From NCBI GenBank assembly GCA_027487945.1, contig JAIYCQ010000011.1, positions 62,001-126,000 on the forward strand: DNA of 64,000 bases. The letters run 5' to 3'. This document shows, piece after piece, positions 50,768 through 59,668 of the stretch. Every line of letters begins with the position of its first letter. Positions within the stretch are counted from its first letter, which is position 1. Position numbers and translations under genes: made by a program. The notes below the pieces were generated by a model that did no database searches, was not told where the DNA came from, and saw only the letters and a list, made by a program, of their open reading frames with translations. This DNA is from Caulobacteraceae bacterium. GTDB lineage: Bacteria; Pseudomonadota; Alphaproteobacteria; Caulobacterales; Caulobacteraceae.

Positions 50768-52102
50768 TCAGTCCTCCTCGATCAGGCTGGTCTTCTTCGT
50801 GTCTGGCAGCAGGATGACCGTGACCAGGCCGACCAGCAGGACGGCTGTCACATAGAGGTAGAAGTTGCTCTCCACGCCGTCGGCCTTGAACTTGAGCGCC
50901 ACCGCCTCGGCCGAGCCGCCGAAGACGGAGTTGGCGAGGGCGTAGGGCAGGGCGACACCCAGCGCGCGGATGTGGGCCGGGAACATCTCCGCCTTGAACA
51001 GGCCCGAGATGGAGCTGTAGCCGGACTGGAAGGTCAGGGCGATCATGATCAGGCCGAAGGCGACCAGCGGGCTGCCCGCCCCGGCGATCGCCGTCAGCAG
51101 CGGCCAGGTGGCCAGCATCCCGCCGCCATAGGCGAACAGCAGCAGCGGCTTGCGCCCGACCTTGTCGGAAATCCAGCCGAAGAGCGGCTGCATCAGCATG
51201 AAGCAGAACAGCGCCGCCACCATGACCTGGCTGGCGGTCTCCTTGGAGAAGCCCGTCGTGTTGATCAGGAACTTCTGCATGTAGCTGGTGTAGACATAGT
51301 AGGCGAGCGACCCGCCTGCGGTGAGGCCCATGACCATCAGCGTCTGCTTCGGGTGCTTCAGGAACAGCAGCATGGTCTTGCCGCGCGCCGCGCCGGCCGC
51401 CCGCGCGTTCTCGAAGCCGGGGCTCTCATGAATGCCGCTGCGGAGCCAGAAGACCACCACCGCCAGGGCTGCGCCGATGAAGAACGGGATGCGCCAGCCC
51501 CACGCCTTCAGGTCGGCCTCGGGCATCAGCCACTGCAGGATGACGACAAGGCCCTGGGCCGCCAGTGAGCCGGCGATCAGGGTCACGTACTGGAAGCTGG
51601 CCCAGAAGCCGCGGTTCCGCCGCCCGGCGACCTCGGACAGATAGGTCGCGCTGGCGCCGTACTCGCCCCCGACCGACAGCCCCTGCAGGATGCGGGCGCC
51701 CAACAGGATGGCCGGGGCGAGCGCGCCGACCTGGGCGTAGGTGGGAGCGAGGGCGATCACCAGACTGCCGACGCACATCATGGCCACCGACAGGGTCAGC
51801 GCCGCCCGACGACCGGCCCGGTCGGCGTACATCCCCATCAGCCAGGCGCCGAGCGGCCGCGCCAGGAAGCCCACAGCCGAGACGGCCGCCGCCTTGAACA
51901 GCTGGGCGGTCTGGTCGCCCTCCGGAAAGAAGTGGCTGGCGAAGTAGACGGTGAAGAAGATGTAGGCCGACCAGTCGTACCACTCGACCAGGTTGCCGGC
52001 CGAGCCGCCGAGGATGGCCTTCAGCCGCTGGGCGGGTGTCAGCCCGGGCGGCGTCGGGCCCGCCGGCGTCTCGTCGATCGCGCCCGTTTCCGTCGCCGTC
52101 AT
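50768..52102 (-). CDS. MFS transporter, metabolite:proton symporter (KgtP/ShiA-like)
   Basis: A 444-residue transporter of the metabolite:H+ symporter branch, with twelve helices. Strong signatures: GNLVEWYDWSAYIFF in helix 1, GMYADRAGRRAAL in loop 2-3, GGEYGASATYLSEVAGRRNRG in helix 4-5 and ISDKVGRKPLLL in the loop of the second half. Relatives import 2-oxoglutarate, shikimate, proline or dicarboxylates. The specific solute cannot be told. It precedes the DUF599 gene. Confidence 0.93.
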   Translation of the reverse strand: MTATETGAIDETPAGPTPPGLTPAQRLKAILGGSAGNLVEWYDWSAYIFFTVYFASHFFPEGDQTAQLFKAAAVSAVGFLARPLGAWLMGMYADRAGRRAALTLSVAMMCVGSLVIALAPTYAQVGALAPAILLGARILQGLSVGGEYGASATYLSEVAGRRNRGFWASFQYVTLIAGSLAAQGLVVILQWLMPEADLKAWGWRIPFFIGAALAVVVFWLRSGIHESPGFENARAAGAARGKTMLLFLKHPKQTLMVMGLTAGGSLAYYVYTSYMQKFLINTTGFSKETASQVMVAALFCFMLMQPLFGWISDKVGRKPLLLFAYGGGMLATWPLLTAIAGAGSPLVAFGLIMIALTFQSGYSSISGLFKAEMFPAHIRALGVALPYALANSVFGGSAEAVALKFKADGVESNFYLYVTAVLLVGLVTVILLPDTKKTSLIEED

Positions 52103-52176
52103 GCCGCTTCCCCCGTCCAGCGCTTCGAGCGCGCGAGGTTAGGGGAAGCGGCGGCGGCTGCAAGCGTGCGTGAGCG

Positions 52177-52332
52177 TCAGAGCCTGCCCATCAGAACCAG
52201 TACGATGAGGATGATGACGATCAGGCCCAGGCCGCCCGACGGGAAGTAGCCCCAGGATTTCGAGTGCCCCCAGGTCGGCAGGGCGCCGATGACGGCCAGG
52301 ATAAGTACGATGATGAGGATGGTCCCCAGCAT
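52177..52332 (-). CDS. DUF3309-like 51-residue membrane protein
   Basis: A small protein with two membrane helices (LGTILIIVLILAVIGALP and GLGLIVIILIVLVLMG) separated by WGHSKSWGYFPSG, the signature of the DUF3309 family widespread in alpha- and betaproteobacteria. ATG 52332 follows AAGGAGGCATCAC, a strong ribosome binding site; a longer frame to 52374 has none. Function unknown; often stress related. Confidence 0.85.
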   Translation of the reverse strand: MLGTILIIVLILAVIGALPTWGHSKSWGYFPSGGLGLIVIILIVLVLMGRL

Positions 52333-52477
52333 GTGATGCCTCCTTGAAAAGCGACCCCCCGCTTCGGAAGTCACAATCCCGGAGGCGTCCGGAAGGTTCC
52401 GGCGCCTTGCTGGAGGGTTGGCCGGGCGGCGGCGCGGCGTCCTGGCAGGCCGCCGGACCGCTCACCCGGCGCTGGGC

Positions 52478-52654
52478 CTAGCTGTTGTCTTCGACCGGCG
52501 CTTCGGGCGCGTTCTTTTTCAGGGAGTCGATGGCGTTCTGGGCCGAGGCCTTGGAGGCGTAGCCCTCCGTCGAGAACATGACCTCGTTGTTGTACTTGAA
52601 CCGGACCCGGAACTCGCCGGCCTTGTCCTTGTAGATTTCAAACTTGTGGGCCAT
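52478..52654 (-). CDS. YegP-like DUF1508 protein
   Basis: A 58-residue cytoplasmic protein with one DUF1508 repeat: HKFEIYKDKAGEFRVRFKYN and GYASKASAQNAIDSLKKNAP. YegP-type proteins have one or two such repeats and an unknown role. ATG 52654 follows AAGGAGCGGCGCCG, whereas the frame upstream covers a perfect palindrome and is unlikely to be translated. Confidence 0.9.
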   Translation of the reverse strand: MAHKFEIYKDKAGEFRVRFKYNNEVMFSTEGYASKASAQNAIDSLKKNAPEAPVEDNS

Positions 52655-52669
52655 CGGCGCCGCTCCTTC

Positions 52670-52689
52670 ACTGTCGGGAACCCGACAGT
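52670..52689. promoter_or_regulatory. 20-bp palindrome in front of the YegP-like gene
   Basis: ACTGTCGGG (52670-52678) and CCCGACAGT (52681-52689) around a central AA, 16 bases upstream of the ATG at 52654. A further small inverted repeat, TGACA-G-TGTCA, follows at about 52704. The site overlaps the likely promoter and could be an operator or, in RNA, a leader hairpin. Confidence 0.45.
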
Positions 52690-52748
52690 CGGGCGTGGGG
52701 CATGACAGTGTCAATCGCGGAGCGGCGGCCTTGCGGCGCCGCTTGGGC

Positions 52749-53141
52749 TCAGCCGTGGGCGGGGGCCGGCCTGATCGACCACAGGCCGCCGATGAAGGCG
52801 CCCTTGATGCGGGGCAGGGTGGCCAGAACGACCGTGGTCAGCATGGTCAGCGACGCCGGCACCACGATCCAGGGCGACGCCTCCCACACGACCGGGAACA
52901 GCAGCAGCGGCGCGATGAGCAGGTGGCCGATCAGCAGGATGGTGAAATAGGCGGGACCGTCGTCGGCGCGGTAGGCCGACAGGTCGTGTCCGCAGGCCGA
53001 ACAGGTCGGCTCGACCTTCAGATAGCCCTTGTAGAGCCGGCCCTCGCCGCAGTTGGGGCAGCGGTGCTTCAGGCCCCGGGACAGTCCGGTCATGAAGGGG
53101 CGGGGCTCTGCGTCGATCTGGGCTTGTGACATACGCTCCAT
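52749..53141 (-). CDS. DUF983 membrane protein with zinc ribbon
   Basis: A 130-residue protein of the DUF983 family. A four-Cys zinc ribbon at residues 28-51 (HRCPNCGEGRLY then PTCSACGHDL) is followed by YFTILLIGHLLIAPLLLFP and a second helix (IVVPASLTMLTTVVLATL). Its role is unknown; in alphaproteobacteria it often lies near respiratory or cell-envelope genes. ATG 53141 follows AAGGGATC; ATG 53132 is also possible. Confidence 0.88.
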   Translation of the reverse strand: MERMSQAQIDAEPRPFMTGLSRGLKHRCPNCGEGRLYKGYLKVEPTCSACGHDLSAYRADDGPAYFTILLIGHLLIAPLLLFPVVWEASPWIVVPASLTMLTTVVLATLPRIKGAFIGGLWSIRPAPAHG

Positions 53142-53421
53142 ATGATCCCTTGGCGTCTGCGGGGAAAGAGGCGTGTGGTCGATTGCCGCGCGCTTTCGCG
53201 GGCTCCGGCGCCGGGGAACCGCCAGGCGGAGAGGGCCGTTTCAGCCGCCCTGCCCGACGGGCGCCCCCGAGGAGACGACTTTGACGACGGCCGACCTCAC
53301 CGGGGCGTGCGAACGCGCCACAGTCGCGATTGAAATTCGCGTTGCAGACGACAACGCTGCGCGTCCCGGAGGAAGCTCTGCTACCTTTGACCCGCTAAGC
53401 TTCACGAGGTGTTCGACGGTG

Positions 53422-54879
53422 ATGTCGCAGGGGTTGCGTATGGGCGCGGCGGGGTTGCTGGCCGCGGGGCTGTTCGCGGTGTCGGCCCAGGCCCCCGCGC
53501 TGGCCCAGGCGCCGTCGCCGCCGGCTGCGCCCTACGCGCGTCCGGTCGCCGGCGCCATCGTCCTGACGCCCGAGCAGGCCGACCTGCTGCGGTCCACCCT
53601 GGCCGCCGCGGATCGGCACGGTTTCGCGCCCGGCGAATTCGCCCCCCGGGGCGAGGGTGACGCCGCGCTCATCGACGCGACCCTGCGCTACGCCAGGGCG
53701 GTCAAGACCGGGCGGCTGGAACTCGCCAACTTCCGCTCCGACTGGGCGCTTCGGCCACAGCCCTTCGACGCCCGGGCCGGCCTGACCCGGGCCGTGGCGG
53801 AAAACCGCCTGCAGGCCTGGCTGAACGGATTGCCGCCCCCCTATCCGGGCTACGAGACCCTGCAGGTCGGGCTGACCACCTATCGGGACATCCAGGCGCG
53901 CGGCGGCTGGCGGCCGCTGGCGGCCGGGCCAGACCTGAAGATCGGCGCCGTGGGGCCGGCGGTCGAGGCGCTTCGTGAGCGGCTGGCCGCGGAGGACCCG
54001 CTGGCTCCCGCGGTAACGGCGATGACGCCGCAGGTTCCGGGACAGGTTGCGGGGCAGCCGCTGTTCGACCAAGCCTTGGCCGAGGCGGTGAAGCGCGCCC
54101 AGAAGCGTATGGGTCTGGAGCCCAGCGGCACGGTCGGCGCGGCGACGCGCGCGGCGCTGAACCTGCCGGTCGAGCGGCGGATCGACCAGATCGTCGCCAA
54201 CATGGAACGCTGGCGCTGGCTGCCGGCCTCGCTCCCCGCCCGGCGGGTGCAGGTCAACGTCGCCGCCGGCGTCCTGACCCTGTTCAAGAACGACCAGCCG
54301 ACGCTGTCGATGCGGGCGGTGACGGGCAAGCCGGGGGGCGGCGAGACGCCGCTGCTCAGCTCCGAGATCCATTCGATCGTTCTCAATCCGCCCTGGAACG
54401 TGCCCACCGGCATCGCCCAGAAGGAGCTGTTTCCAAAGGGGCGCGCCTATCTGGCCAGCGCCGGGTTCCGCATCCTGCCGGGCGGCGGCCTGCAACAGCG
54501 CCCCGGTCCCAACAGCGCGCTGGGTCTGATCAAGTTCGACTTCGACAACCCCTTCGCGGTCTATCTGCACGACACCCCCAGCAAGGGCGGCTTCGCGCGC
54601 TACACCCGGCAGGTCAGCCACGGCTGTGTCCGGCTTGAGCGTCCGCTGGCGCTGGCCCGGGCGGTCATGGAGGGTGACCCGACCTGGACGCCGCAGCAGA
54701 TCGACGAGACCATCGCCGGCGGCGAGACGACGCGGGCCAGGGTCGCCGATCCGGTCGCCGTCTACCTGCTCTACTGGACGGCCTATGTGACGCCCGACGG
54801 CCAGGTGAATTTCCGCCAGGATCCCTATGGCTGGGATACCTTGCTGATCAGGCGCATCGCCGCGCAGGGTGGGGCGTGA
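53422..54879 (+). CDS. L,D-transpeptidase (YcbB/LdtD type)
   Basis: A 485-residue exported enzyme that makes 3-3 cross-links in peptidoglycan or attaches proteins to it. Signal peptide at 1-32 (LLAAGLFAVSAQAPALAQA). A scaffold domain and a peptidoglycan-binding domain (RAQKRMGLEPSGTVGAATRAALN) precede the YkuD catalytic domain with HDTPSKGGFARYTRQVSHGC and VRLE, whose Cys is the nucleophile. Usual size for YcbB proteins is 500-600. I chose ATG 53422; GTG 53419 directly before it is possible. The 280 bases upstream hold no gene that I can support. The next gene overlaps (GTGA). Confidence 0.94.
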   Translation: MSQGLRMGAAGLLAAGLFAVSAQAPALAQAPSPPAAPYARPVAGAIVLTPEQADLLRSTLAAADRHGFAPGEFAPRGEGDAALIDATLRYARAVKTGRLELANFRSDWALRPQPFDARAGLTRAVAENRLQAWLNGLPPPYPGYETLQVGLTTYRDIQARGGWRPLAAGPDLKIGAVGPAVEALRERLAAEDPLAPAVTAMTPQVPGQVAGQPLFDQALAEAVKRAQKRMGLEPSGTVGAATRAALNLPVERRIDQIVANMERWRWLPASLPARRVQVNVAAGVLTLFKNDQPTLSMRAVTGKPGGGETPLLSSEIHSIVLNPPWNVPTGIAQKELFPKGRAYLASAGFRILPGGGLQQRPGPNSALGLIKFDFDNPFAVYLHDTPSKGGFARYTRQVSHGCVRLERPLALARAVMEGDPTWTPQQIDETIAGGETTRARVADPVAVYLLYWTAYVTPDGQVNFRQDPYGWDTLLIRRIAAQGGA

Positions 54880-55547
54880 CGGGCGACTGCCCCTGCTGCA
54901 CGGGCGGCCCGCGGCTGGGCCGTCGCCAGCTGTTTTCGCTCGCCGCCGGCGGCATGGCGGCCTTGTCCGCCGCGACGGCCGTCTCCGCGCGGGAGCCTTC
55001 GGGGGATCCGGAGGAAGCGCCGGCGCCGACGGGCTACGCCTCCCTGGCCCCGACGCCGCTGACGCCCCCGCCGCCTGGGCCGCGCCATCTGAAATTCCGC
55101 CACCTCCACACCGAAAAGAACCTCGAGGTGGTCTACTGGGACGACGGTCGGTACGTCTGGGACGCCCTGCAGGCGGTCAACCAGCACCTGGCGGACTTCC
55201 GAAGCCAGGCGGTCCACCCGATCGATGTGCGGCTGCTGGACATCCTGTTCACGCTCCAGGCGCTGACCGGTTCGAAGGAGCCCTACCGCATCGTCTCGGC
55301 CTACCGGTCGCCGGCCACCAACAGCATGCTGTCGGACCAGAGCGCGGCGACGAACGGAGCCTCGCAGGTCGCGACGAAGAGCCTTCACATGGAGGGCAAG
55401 GCGATCGACATGCGCCTGAACGACGTGTCGCTGACCGGGCTGCGCGACGCGGCGCTGGCCCTGAAGGGCGGGGGCGTGGGCTACTACCCCGACTCCGGCT
55501 TCATTCACGTGGATATCGGGTCCGTGCGGACCTGGCAGGGGACCTGA
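54876..55547 (+). CDS. DUF882/M15-like murein endopeptidase homologue, Tat exported
   Basis: A 223-residue protein with a twin-arginine signal (RLGRRQLFSLAAGGMAAL). The rest is the DUF882 (YcbK/MepK-like) domain of the M15 fold: YRIVSAYRSPATNSML, SLHMEGKAIDMRL and GYYPDSGFIHVDIG contain the zinc ligands His, Asp and His. MepK cleaves 3-3 cross-links made by L,D-transpeptidases, so co-transcription with the preceding gene (GTGA overlap) is functionally sensible. An unusual CPCC motif near the N-terminus precedes the signal. Confidence 0.92.
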   Translation: MTGDCPCCTGGPRLGRRQLFSLAAGGMAALSAATAVSAREPSGDPEEAPAPTGYASLAPTPLTPPPPGPRHLKFRHLHTEKNLEVVYWDDGRYVWDALQAVNQHLADFRSQAVHPIDVRLLDILFTLQALTGSKEPYRIVSAYRSPATNSMLSDQSAATNGASQVATKSLHMEGKAIDMRLNDVSLTGLRDAALALKGGGVGYYPDSGFIHVDIGSVRTWQGT

Positions 55548-55560
55548 GGGGACATCGGGG

Positions 55561-55905
55561 ATGGCGGACAAGAAATCGGGTCTGGGCGGCTGTCTGGTTC
55601 AGATCCTTCTGGGTTTTCTGGCGGCGATCGCCGCGGTGCTGGCCGTGCTGTTCTTTCTGAGCTCCGCGCCGCTGGACGCCGACGCGGAGGGGCCGTCGCT
55701 CGCCGATGAGGCGGCCGCGCGGGCCGAGGCGCCGGACGCTCCGGTCGAGACCCCGGCGGCGCGGGCGCCCTCGGCGGCCGATATCGCCGCGAGGATTCCG
55801 CCGCCCGTCGACGGCGGGCTGGACCCGCGCTCCGACGACCAGATGGCCGAGGACGCCGCGGCGGCCGGGATGACGTCGCGTCCCCCTTCCCCCGCGCCGG
55901 AATAG
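55561..55905 (+). CDS. Single-span membrane protein with Ala/Pro-rich tail
   Basis: A 114-residue protein with one membrane helix (ILLGFLAAIAAVLAVLFFL) and an acidic, Ala/Pro-rich tail outside the membrane that looks disordered. Not recognised. It follows the DUF882 gene by 13 bases and is preceded by GGGGACATCGGGG, so it belongs to the same cell-wall operon and may anchor or tether the two enzymes; this is inference. Confidence 0.75.
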   Translation: MADKKSGLGGCLVQILLGFLAAIAAVLAVLFFLSSAPLDADAEGPSLADEAAARAEAPDAPVETPAARAPSAADIAARIPPPVDGGLDPRSDDQMAEDAAAAGMTSRPPSPAPE

Positions 55906-56048
55906 GGGTATCGTTACAAAACTGACGCGCAGCGGCCGCGCGACGACGCAGGCCGCACACAGCATCCAGTGCAGGGCGTAAGGGCGAGTCGCCCAGTCGG
56001 CTCACCTTCGCCAATAGACACCGGAGCGGGGGGAAGGAGTCGTACGCG

Positions 56049-57833
56049 TTGCAGCCGACCAATACCGAGGCGCCTGAGCATTTCCACAAGGTCGTCGATT
56101 GCCAGTGGGCCTGTCCGGCCCACACGCCTGTTCCCGAATACATCCGGCTGATCGCCCAGGGGCGTCACGCCGACGCCTATATGGTCAACTGGAAGTCCAA
56201 CGTCTTCCCCGGGATCCTCGGGCGGACCTGCGACCGGCCCTGCGAGCCGGCCTGTCGCCGGGGCCGCGTCGACGAGGAGCCGGTGGCCATCTGCCGCCTC
56301 AAGCGCGTCGCAGCCGACAGCAAGGGCGATGTGGCGGCCCGGATGCCGACGCCCTCGCCGGTGAAGATTGGTCGGACAGTCGCCTGTATCGGCGCGGGTC
56401 CCGCCTCGATGACCGTGGCGCGCGACCTTGCGCCGTTCGGTTTCGACGTGGTCGTCTATGACGCCGAGGCCAAAAGCGGCGGCATGATCCGCAGCCAGAT
56501 CCCCCGCTTCCGTCTGCCGGAAAGCGTCATCGACGAGGAGATGGGCTTCGTCACCGCGCTTGGTCCGAAGATGCGGCTGGGCGAACGGGTCGACAGCCTC
56601 AAGGCGCTTCTGGCCGAACCCTATGACGCCATCTTCGTCGGCACCGGCGCTCCGCGCGGTCGCGATCTCGACGTGCCCGGACGGCGCGAGGCAGCGGCCA
56701 ACATCCATATCGGCATCGACTGGCTCTCCAGCGTCTCGTTCGGCCACATCGAGAGCATCGGCCGGCGCGTGGTCGTCCTCGGCGGCGGCAACACCGCCAT
56801 GGACTGCTGCCGCACCTCGCGCCGCATGGGCGGCGAGGAGGTCACGGTCGTGGTCCGCTCCGGCTTCGAGGAGATGAAGGCCTCGCCCTGGGAGAAGGAG
56901 GACGCGATGCACGAGGGCATCCCGATCCGAAACTTCATGGTCCCCAAGGCCTTCACCCACGAGGACGGCAAACTGACCGGCGTGGTGTTCGAGAAGGTCG
57001 CGCCCGTCATCGACGAGCGCGGCCGCCGCGTGACCCGCCCGACCGGCGAGCCCGACGAGCACATCGCCTGCGACGACGTCCTGCTGGCCATCGGCCAGGA
57101 GAACAGCTTCCCCTGGATCGAGCGCGACATCGGCATCGACTTCGACGAATGGGGCATGCCCGTCGTCGATCCGGTGACCTTCCAGTCGACCAATCCCCGG
57201 GTCTTCTTCGGCGGCGACGCCGCCTTCGGCCCCAAGAACATCATCTGGGCCGTCGCCCACGGGCACGAGGCCGCCGTCTCGATCGAGCACTTCTGCCGGG
57301 GCCAGGACGTCCGCCTGCGGCCGCCGCCGGGCATGGCCCTCTCGTCCCAGAAGATGGGCATTCACGAGTGGAGCTACGACAACGACGTCTCCCTCGACGA
57401 CCGCCAGAAGGTCCCGATGCTGGAGACCTCCGTGGCCCTCGCCGATGTGAAGGCCGAGGTCGAGCTGGGCTTCGACGTCGCCCGGGCGCTGGCCGAGACC
57501 CAACGCTGCCTGAACTGCGACATCCAGACGGTGTTCGCCACGCCGCTGTGCATCGAATGTGACGCCTGCGTCGACATCTGCCCCACCGACTGCATCACCT
57601 TCACCGTCAATGGCGAGGAGGATGAGCTGCGGCCAAGGCTGAAGGCGCCGGCCCTGAACCTGACGCAGGATCTCTACGTGTCGGGTTCGCTGCCGACCGG
57701 GCGGGTGATGGTCAAGGACGAGGACGTCTGTCTGCACTGCGGCCTCTGCGCCGAGCGGTGCCCGACCGGCGCATGGGACATGCAGAAGACGTTGATTGAG
57801 ATGACCCAGGCCGGCGGGGGGTGTCTGAAATGA
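56049..57833 (+). CDS. GltD-like NAD(P)/FAD oxidoreductase with ferredoxin domain, partner of 2-oxoacid oxidoreductase
   Basis: A 594-residue electron-transfer flavoprotein. The N-terminal Cys set (CQWACPAH, GRTCDRPCEPACRRG) binds a cluster as in GltD; FAD binds at CIGAGPASMTVARDL and NAD(P) at VVVLGGGNTAMDCC; the C-terminus has two 4Fe-4S motifs, CIECDACVDICPTDC and CLHCGLCAERCPTG. It starts with TTG 56049 after AAGGAG. Its stop overlaps korA (ATGA). The combination can move electrons between NAD(P)H and the ferredoxin-type sites of the oxidoreductase, so the complex may not need a free ferredoxin. Confidence 0.92.
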   Translation: MQPTNTEAPEHFHKVVDCQWACPAHTPVPEYIRLIAQGRHADAYMVNWKSNVFPGILGRTCDRPCEPACRRGRVDEEPVAICRLKRVAADSKGDVAARMPTPSPVKIGRTVACIGAGPASMTVARDLAPFGFDVVVYDAEAKSGGMIRSQIPRFRLPESVIDEEMGFVTALGPKMRLGERVDSLKALLAEPYDAIFVGTGAPRGRDLDVPGRREAAANIHIGIDWLSSVSFGHIESIGRRVVVLGGGNTAMDCCRTSRRMGGEEVTVVVRSGFEEMKASPWEKEDAMHEGIPIRNFMVPKAFTHEDGKLTGVVFEKVAPVIDERGRRVTRPTGEPDEHIACDDVLLAIGQENSFPWIERDIGIDFDEWGMPVVDPVTFQSTNPRVFFGGDAAFGPKNIIWAVAHGHEAAVSIEHFCRGQDVRLRPPPGMALSSQKMGIHEWSYDNDVSLDDRQKVPMLETSVALADVKAEVELGFDVARALAETQRCLNCDIQTVFATPLCIECDACVDICPTDCITFTVNGEEDELRPRLKAPALNLTQDLYVSGSLPTGRVMVKDEDVCLHCGLCAERCPTGAWDMQKTLIEMTQAGGGCLK

Positions 57834-59668
57834 GCCGCGCCCTGACCGCCATCAACGACTTCGTCGTCAAGTTCGCCAACGTCAACGGCTCCGGCTCGGC
57901 CAGCGCCAACGGCCTGTTCGTCAAGTCGATCCTGCGGATGGGCGTGCCGGTCGCCGCGCGCAACATCTTCCCGTCCAACATCCAGGGCCTGCCGACCTGG
58001 TATGAGATCCGCGTCAGCGGACACGGCTGGATGGGCCGGCGCGGCGGGGTCGACCTGATGGTCGCCATGAACCCCCAGACCTGGGACCGCGACCTGGCCG
58101 AGATCGAGGCCGGCGGCTACCTGTTCTACGACTCCACCAAGCCGATGCCGCCGGAGAAGTTCCGCGCCGACATCACCGTGGTGGGCGTGCCGCTGACCCG
58201 GATCTGCAACGCCGCCTATGCCGAGCCGTCCAAGCGCAAGGTTCTGAAGAACATCATCTATCTGGGCGCCCTCACCTTCCTGCTCGGCATCGAGCGCGAG
58301 GTGGTCGAGGCCCTGCTGGCCGAAGAGTACGCCTCCAAGCCGGCCCTGATCCCGGCCAACATCGAGGCCCTGTCGCTGGGCTTCAGCTACGCACAGGAAA
58401 ACCTGCGGCCCCTCGGGCTGCAATTGCAGCGCGCTGACGCCGTGGGCGATCGCATCTTCGTCGACGGCAACACCGCCGCGTCCCTCGGCGCGGTCTACGG
58501 CGGGGCGACGGTCTGCGCCTGGTACCCGATCACGCCGTCGACCTCGCTGGCCGAGGGCTTCATCGACTACTGCAAGACGCTGCGCCACGATCCGGAGACC
58601 GGCGAGGCGCGCTACGCCATCGTCCAGGCCGAGGACGAGATCGCCTCCATCGGCATCGTCGTCGGCGCAGGCTGGAACGGCGCGCGGGCCTTCACCTGCA
58701 CCTCGGGCCCCGGCGTCTCGCTGATGCAGGAGTTCATCGGCCTCAGCTACTTCGCTGAAATCCCCGCGGTGATCTTCGACGTCCAGCGCGGCGGCCCCTC
58801 GACCGGCATGCCGACCCGGACCCAGCAGTCCGACATCCTGTCGGCCGCCTATGCCAGCCACGGCGACACCAAGCACGTCCTTCTACTGCCCGAGGGGCCG
58901 GGCGAGTGCTTCACCTTCGGCGCCCTGGCCTTCGACCTGGCCGACAGGCTGCAGACCATGATCTTCGTCATGCTCGACCTCGACATGGGCATGAACGAGT
59001 GGCTGACCGAACCCTTCGCCTGGGACGACAGCCGCAGTCTCGACCGCGGCAAGGTCATGACCGCCGAGATGCTTGAGGCCGGCGCCGATTTCGGTCGCTA
59101 CAAGGACGTCGACGGCGACGGCATCCCGTTCCGCACCTATCCTGCCACCCACCCGTCCAAGGGCGCCTACTTCACCCGCGGCACCTCGCGCGATCCCTAT
59201 GCCCGCTACAGCGAGGAGGGGGCCGTCTACGTCGACAACATGGAGCGGCTGCTACGCAAGTTCGACACCGCGCGCTCGCTGGTGCCAGCGCCGGTGATGA
59301 AGCCGGCGAACAGGAAGACGTCCTACGGCGTCATCTACTACGGCTCGACCTCGCCCGCGATGGACGAGGCCCTGGGCCAGCTGGAGACGCGCGGCCTGCA
59401 TCTGGACGCCATGCGCGTGCGCGCCTTCCCCTTCCCGGGCGAGGTGTTCGACTTCATCGCCGCCCATGAGCTGGTCTTCGTGGTCGAGCAGAACCGCGAC
59501 GCCCAGCTGCGCACCCTGCTGATCAACGAGGGCGGGGTGGATCCGGCGCGGCTGGTCAAGGTGCTGAACTACGACGGCTCGCCGATCACCGCCCGCTTCA
59601 TCGGCGGCGAACTGGCGCGCGGCATGGGCGCGACCGACACGGTCAACGCCGGGGAGATGGCCAAATGA
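57830..59668 (+). CDS. korA: 2-oxoacid:acceptor oxidoreductase, fused gamma-alpha subunit
   Basis: Large subunit (612 residues) of a 2-oxoglutarate (or similar 2-oxoacid):ferredoxin oxidoreductase. The gamma domain comes first (residues about 1-200, NVNGSGSASANGLFVKSILR), then the alpha pyrophosphate-binding domain (GGATVCAWYPITPSTSLAEG, VQAEDEIASIGIVVGAGWNG, TCTSGPGVSLMQEFIGLS). It makes an acyl-CoA with release of CO2 or the reverse. It starts inside the stop of the GltD-like gene and ends in an ATGA overlap with the beta subunit. Sequence alone does not fix the oxoacid. Confidence 0.93.
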   Translation: MSRALTAINDFVVKFANVNGSGSASANGLFVKSILRMGVPVAARNIFPSNIQGLPTWYEIRVSGHGWMGRRGGVDLMVAMNPQTWDRDLAEIEAGGYLFYDSTKPMPPEKFRADITVVGVPLTRICNAAYAEPSKRKVLKNIIYLGALTFLLGIEREVVEALLAEEYASKPALIPANIEALSLGFSYAQENLRPLGLQLQRADAVGDRIFVDGNTAASLGAVYGGATVCAWYPITPSTSLAEGFIDYCKTLRHDPETGEARYAIVQAEDEIASIGIVVGAGWNGARAFTCTSGPGVSLMQEFIGLSYFAEIPAVIFDVQRGGPSTGMPTRTQQSDILSAAYASHGDTKHVLLLPEGPGECFTFGALAFDLADRLQTMIFVMLDLDMGMNEWLTEPFAWDDSRSLDRGKVMTAEMLEAGADFGRYKDVDGDGIPFRTYPATHPSKGAYFTRGTSRDPYARYSEEGAVYVDNMERLLRKFDTARSLVPAPVMKPANRKTSYGVIYYGSTSPAMDEALGQLETRGLHLDAMRVRAFPFPGEVFDFIAAHELVFVVEQNRDAQLRTLLINEGGVDPARLVKVLNYDGSPITARFIGGELARGMGATDTVNAGEMAK

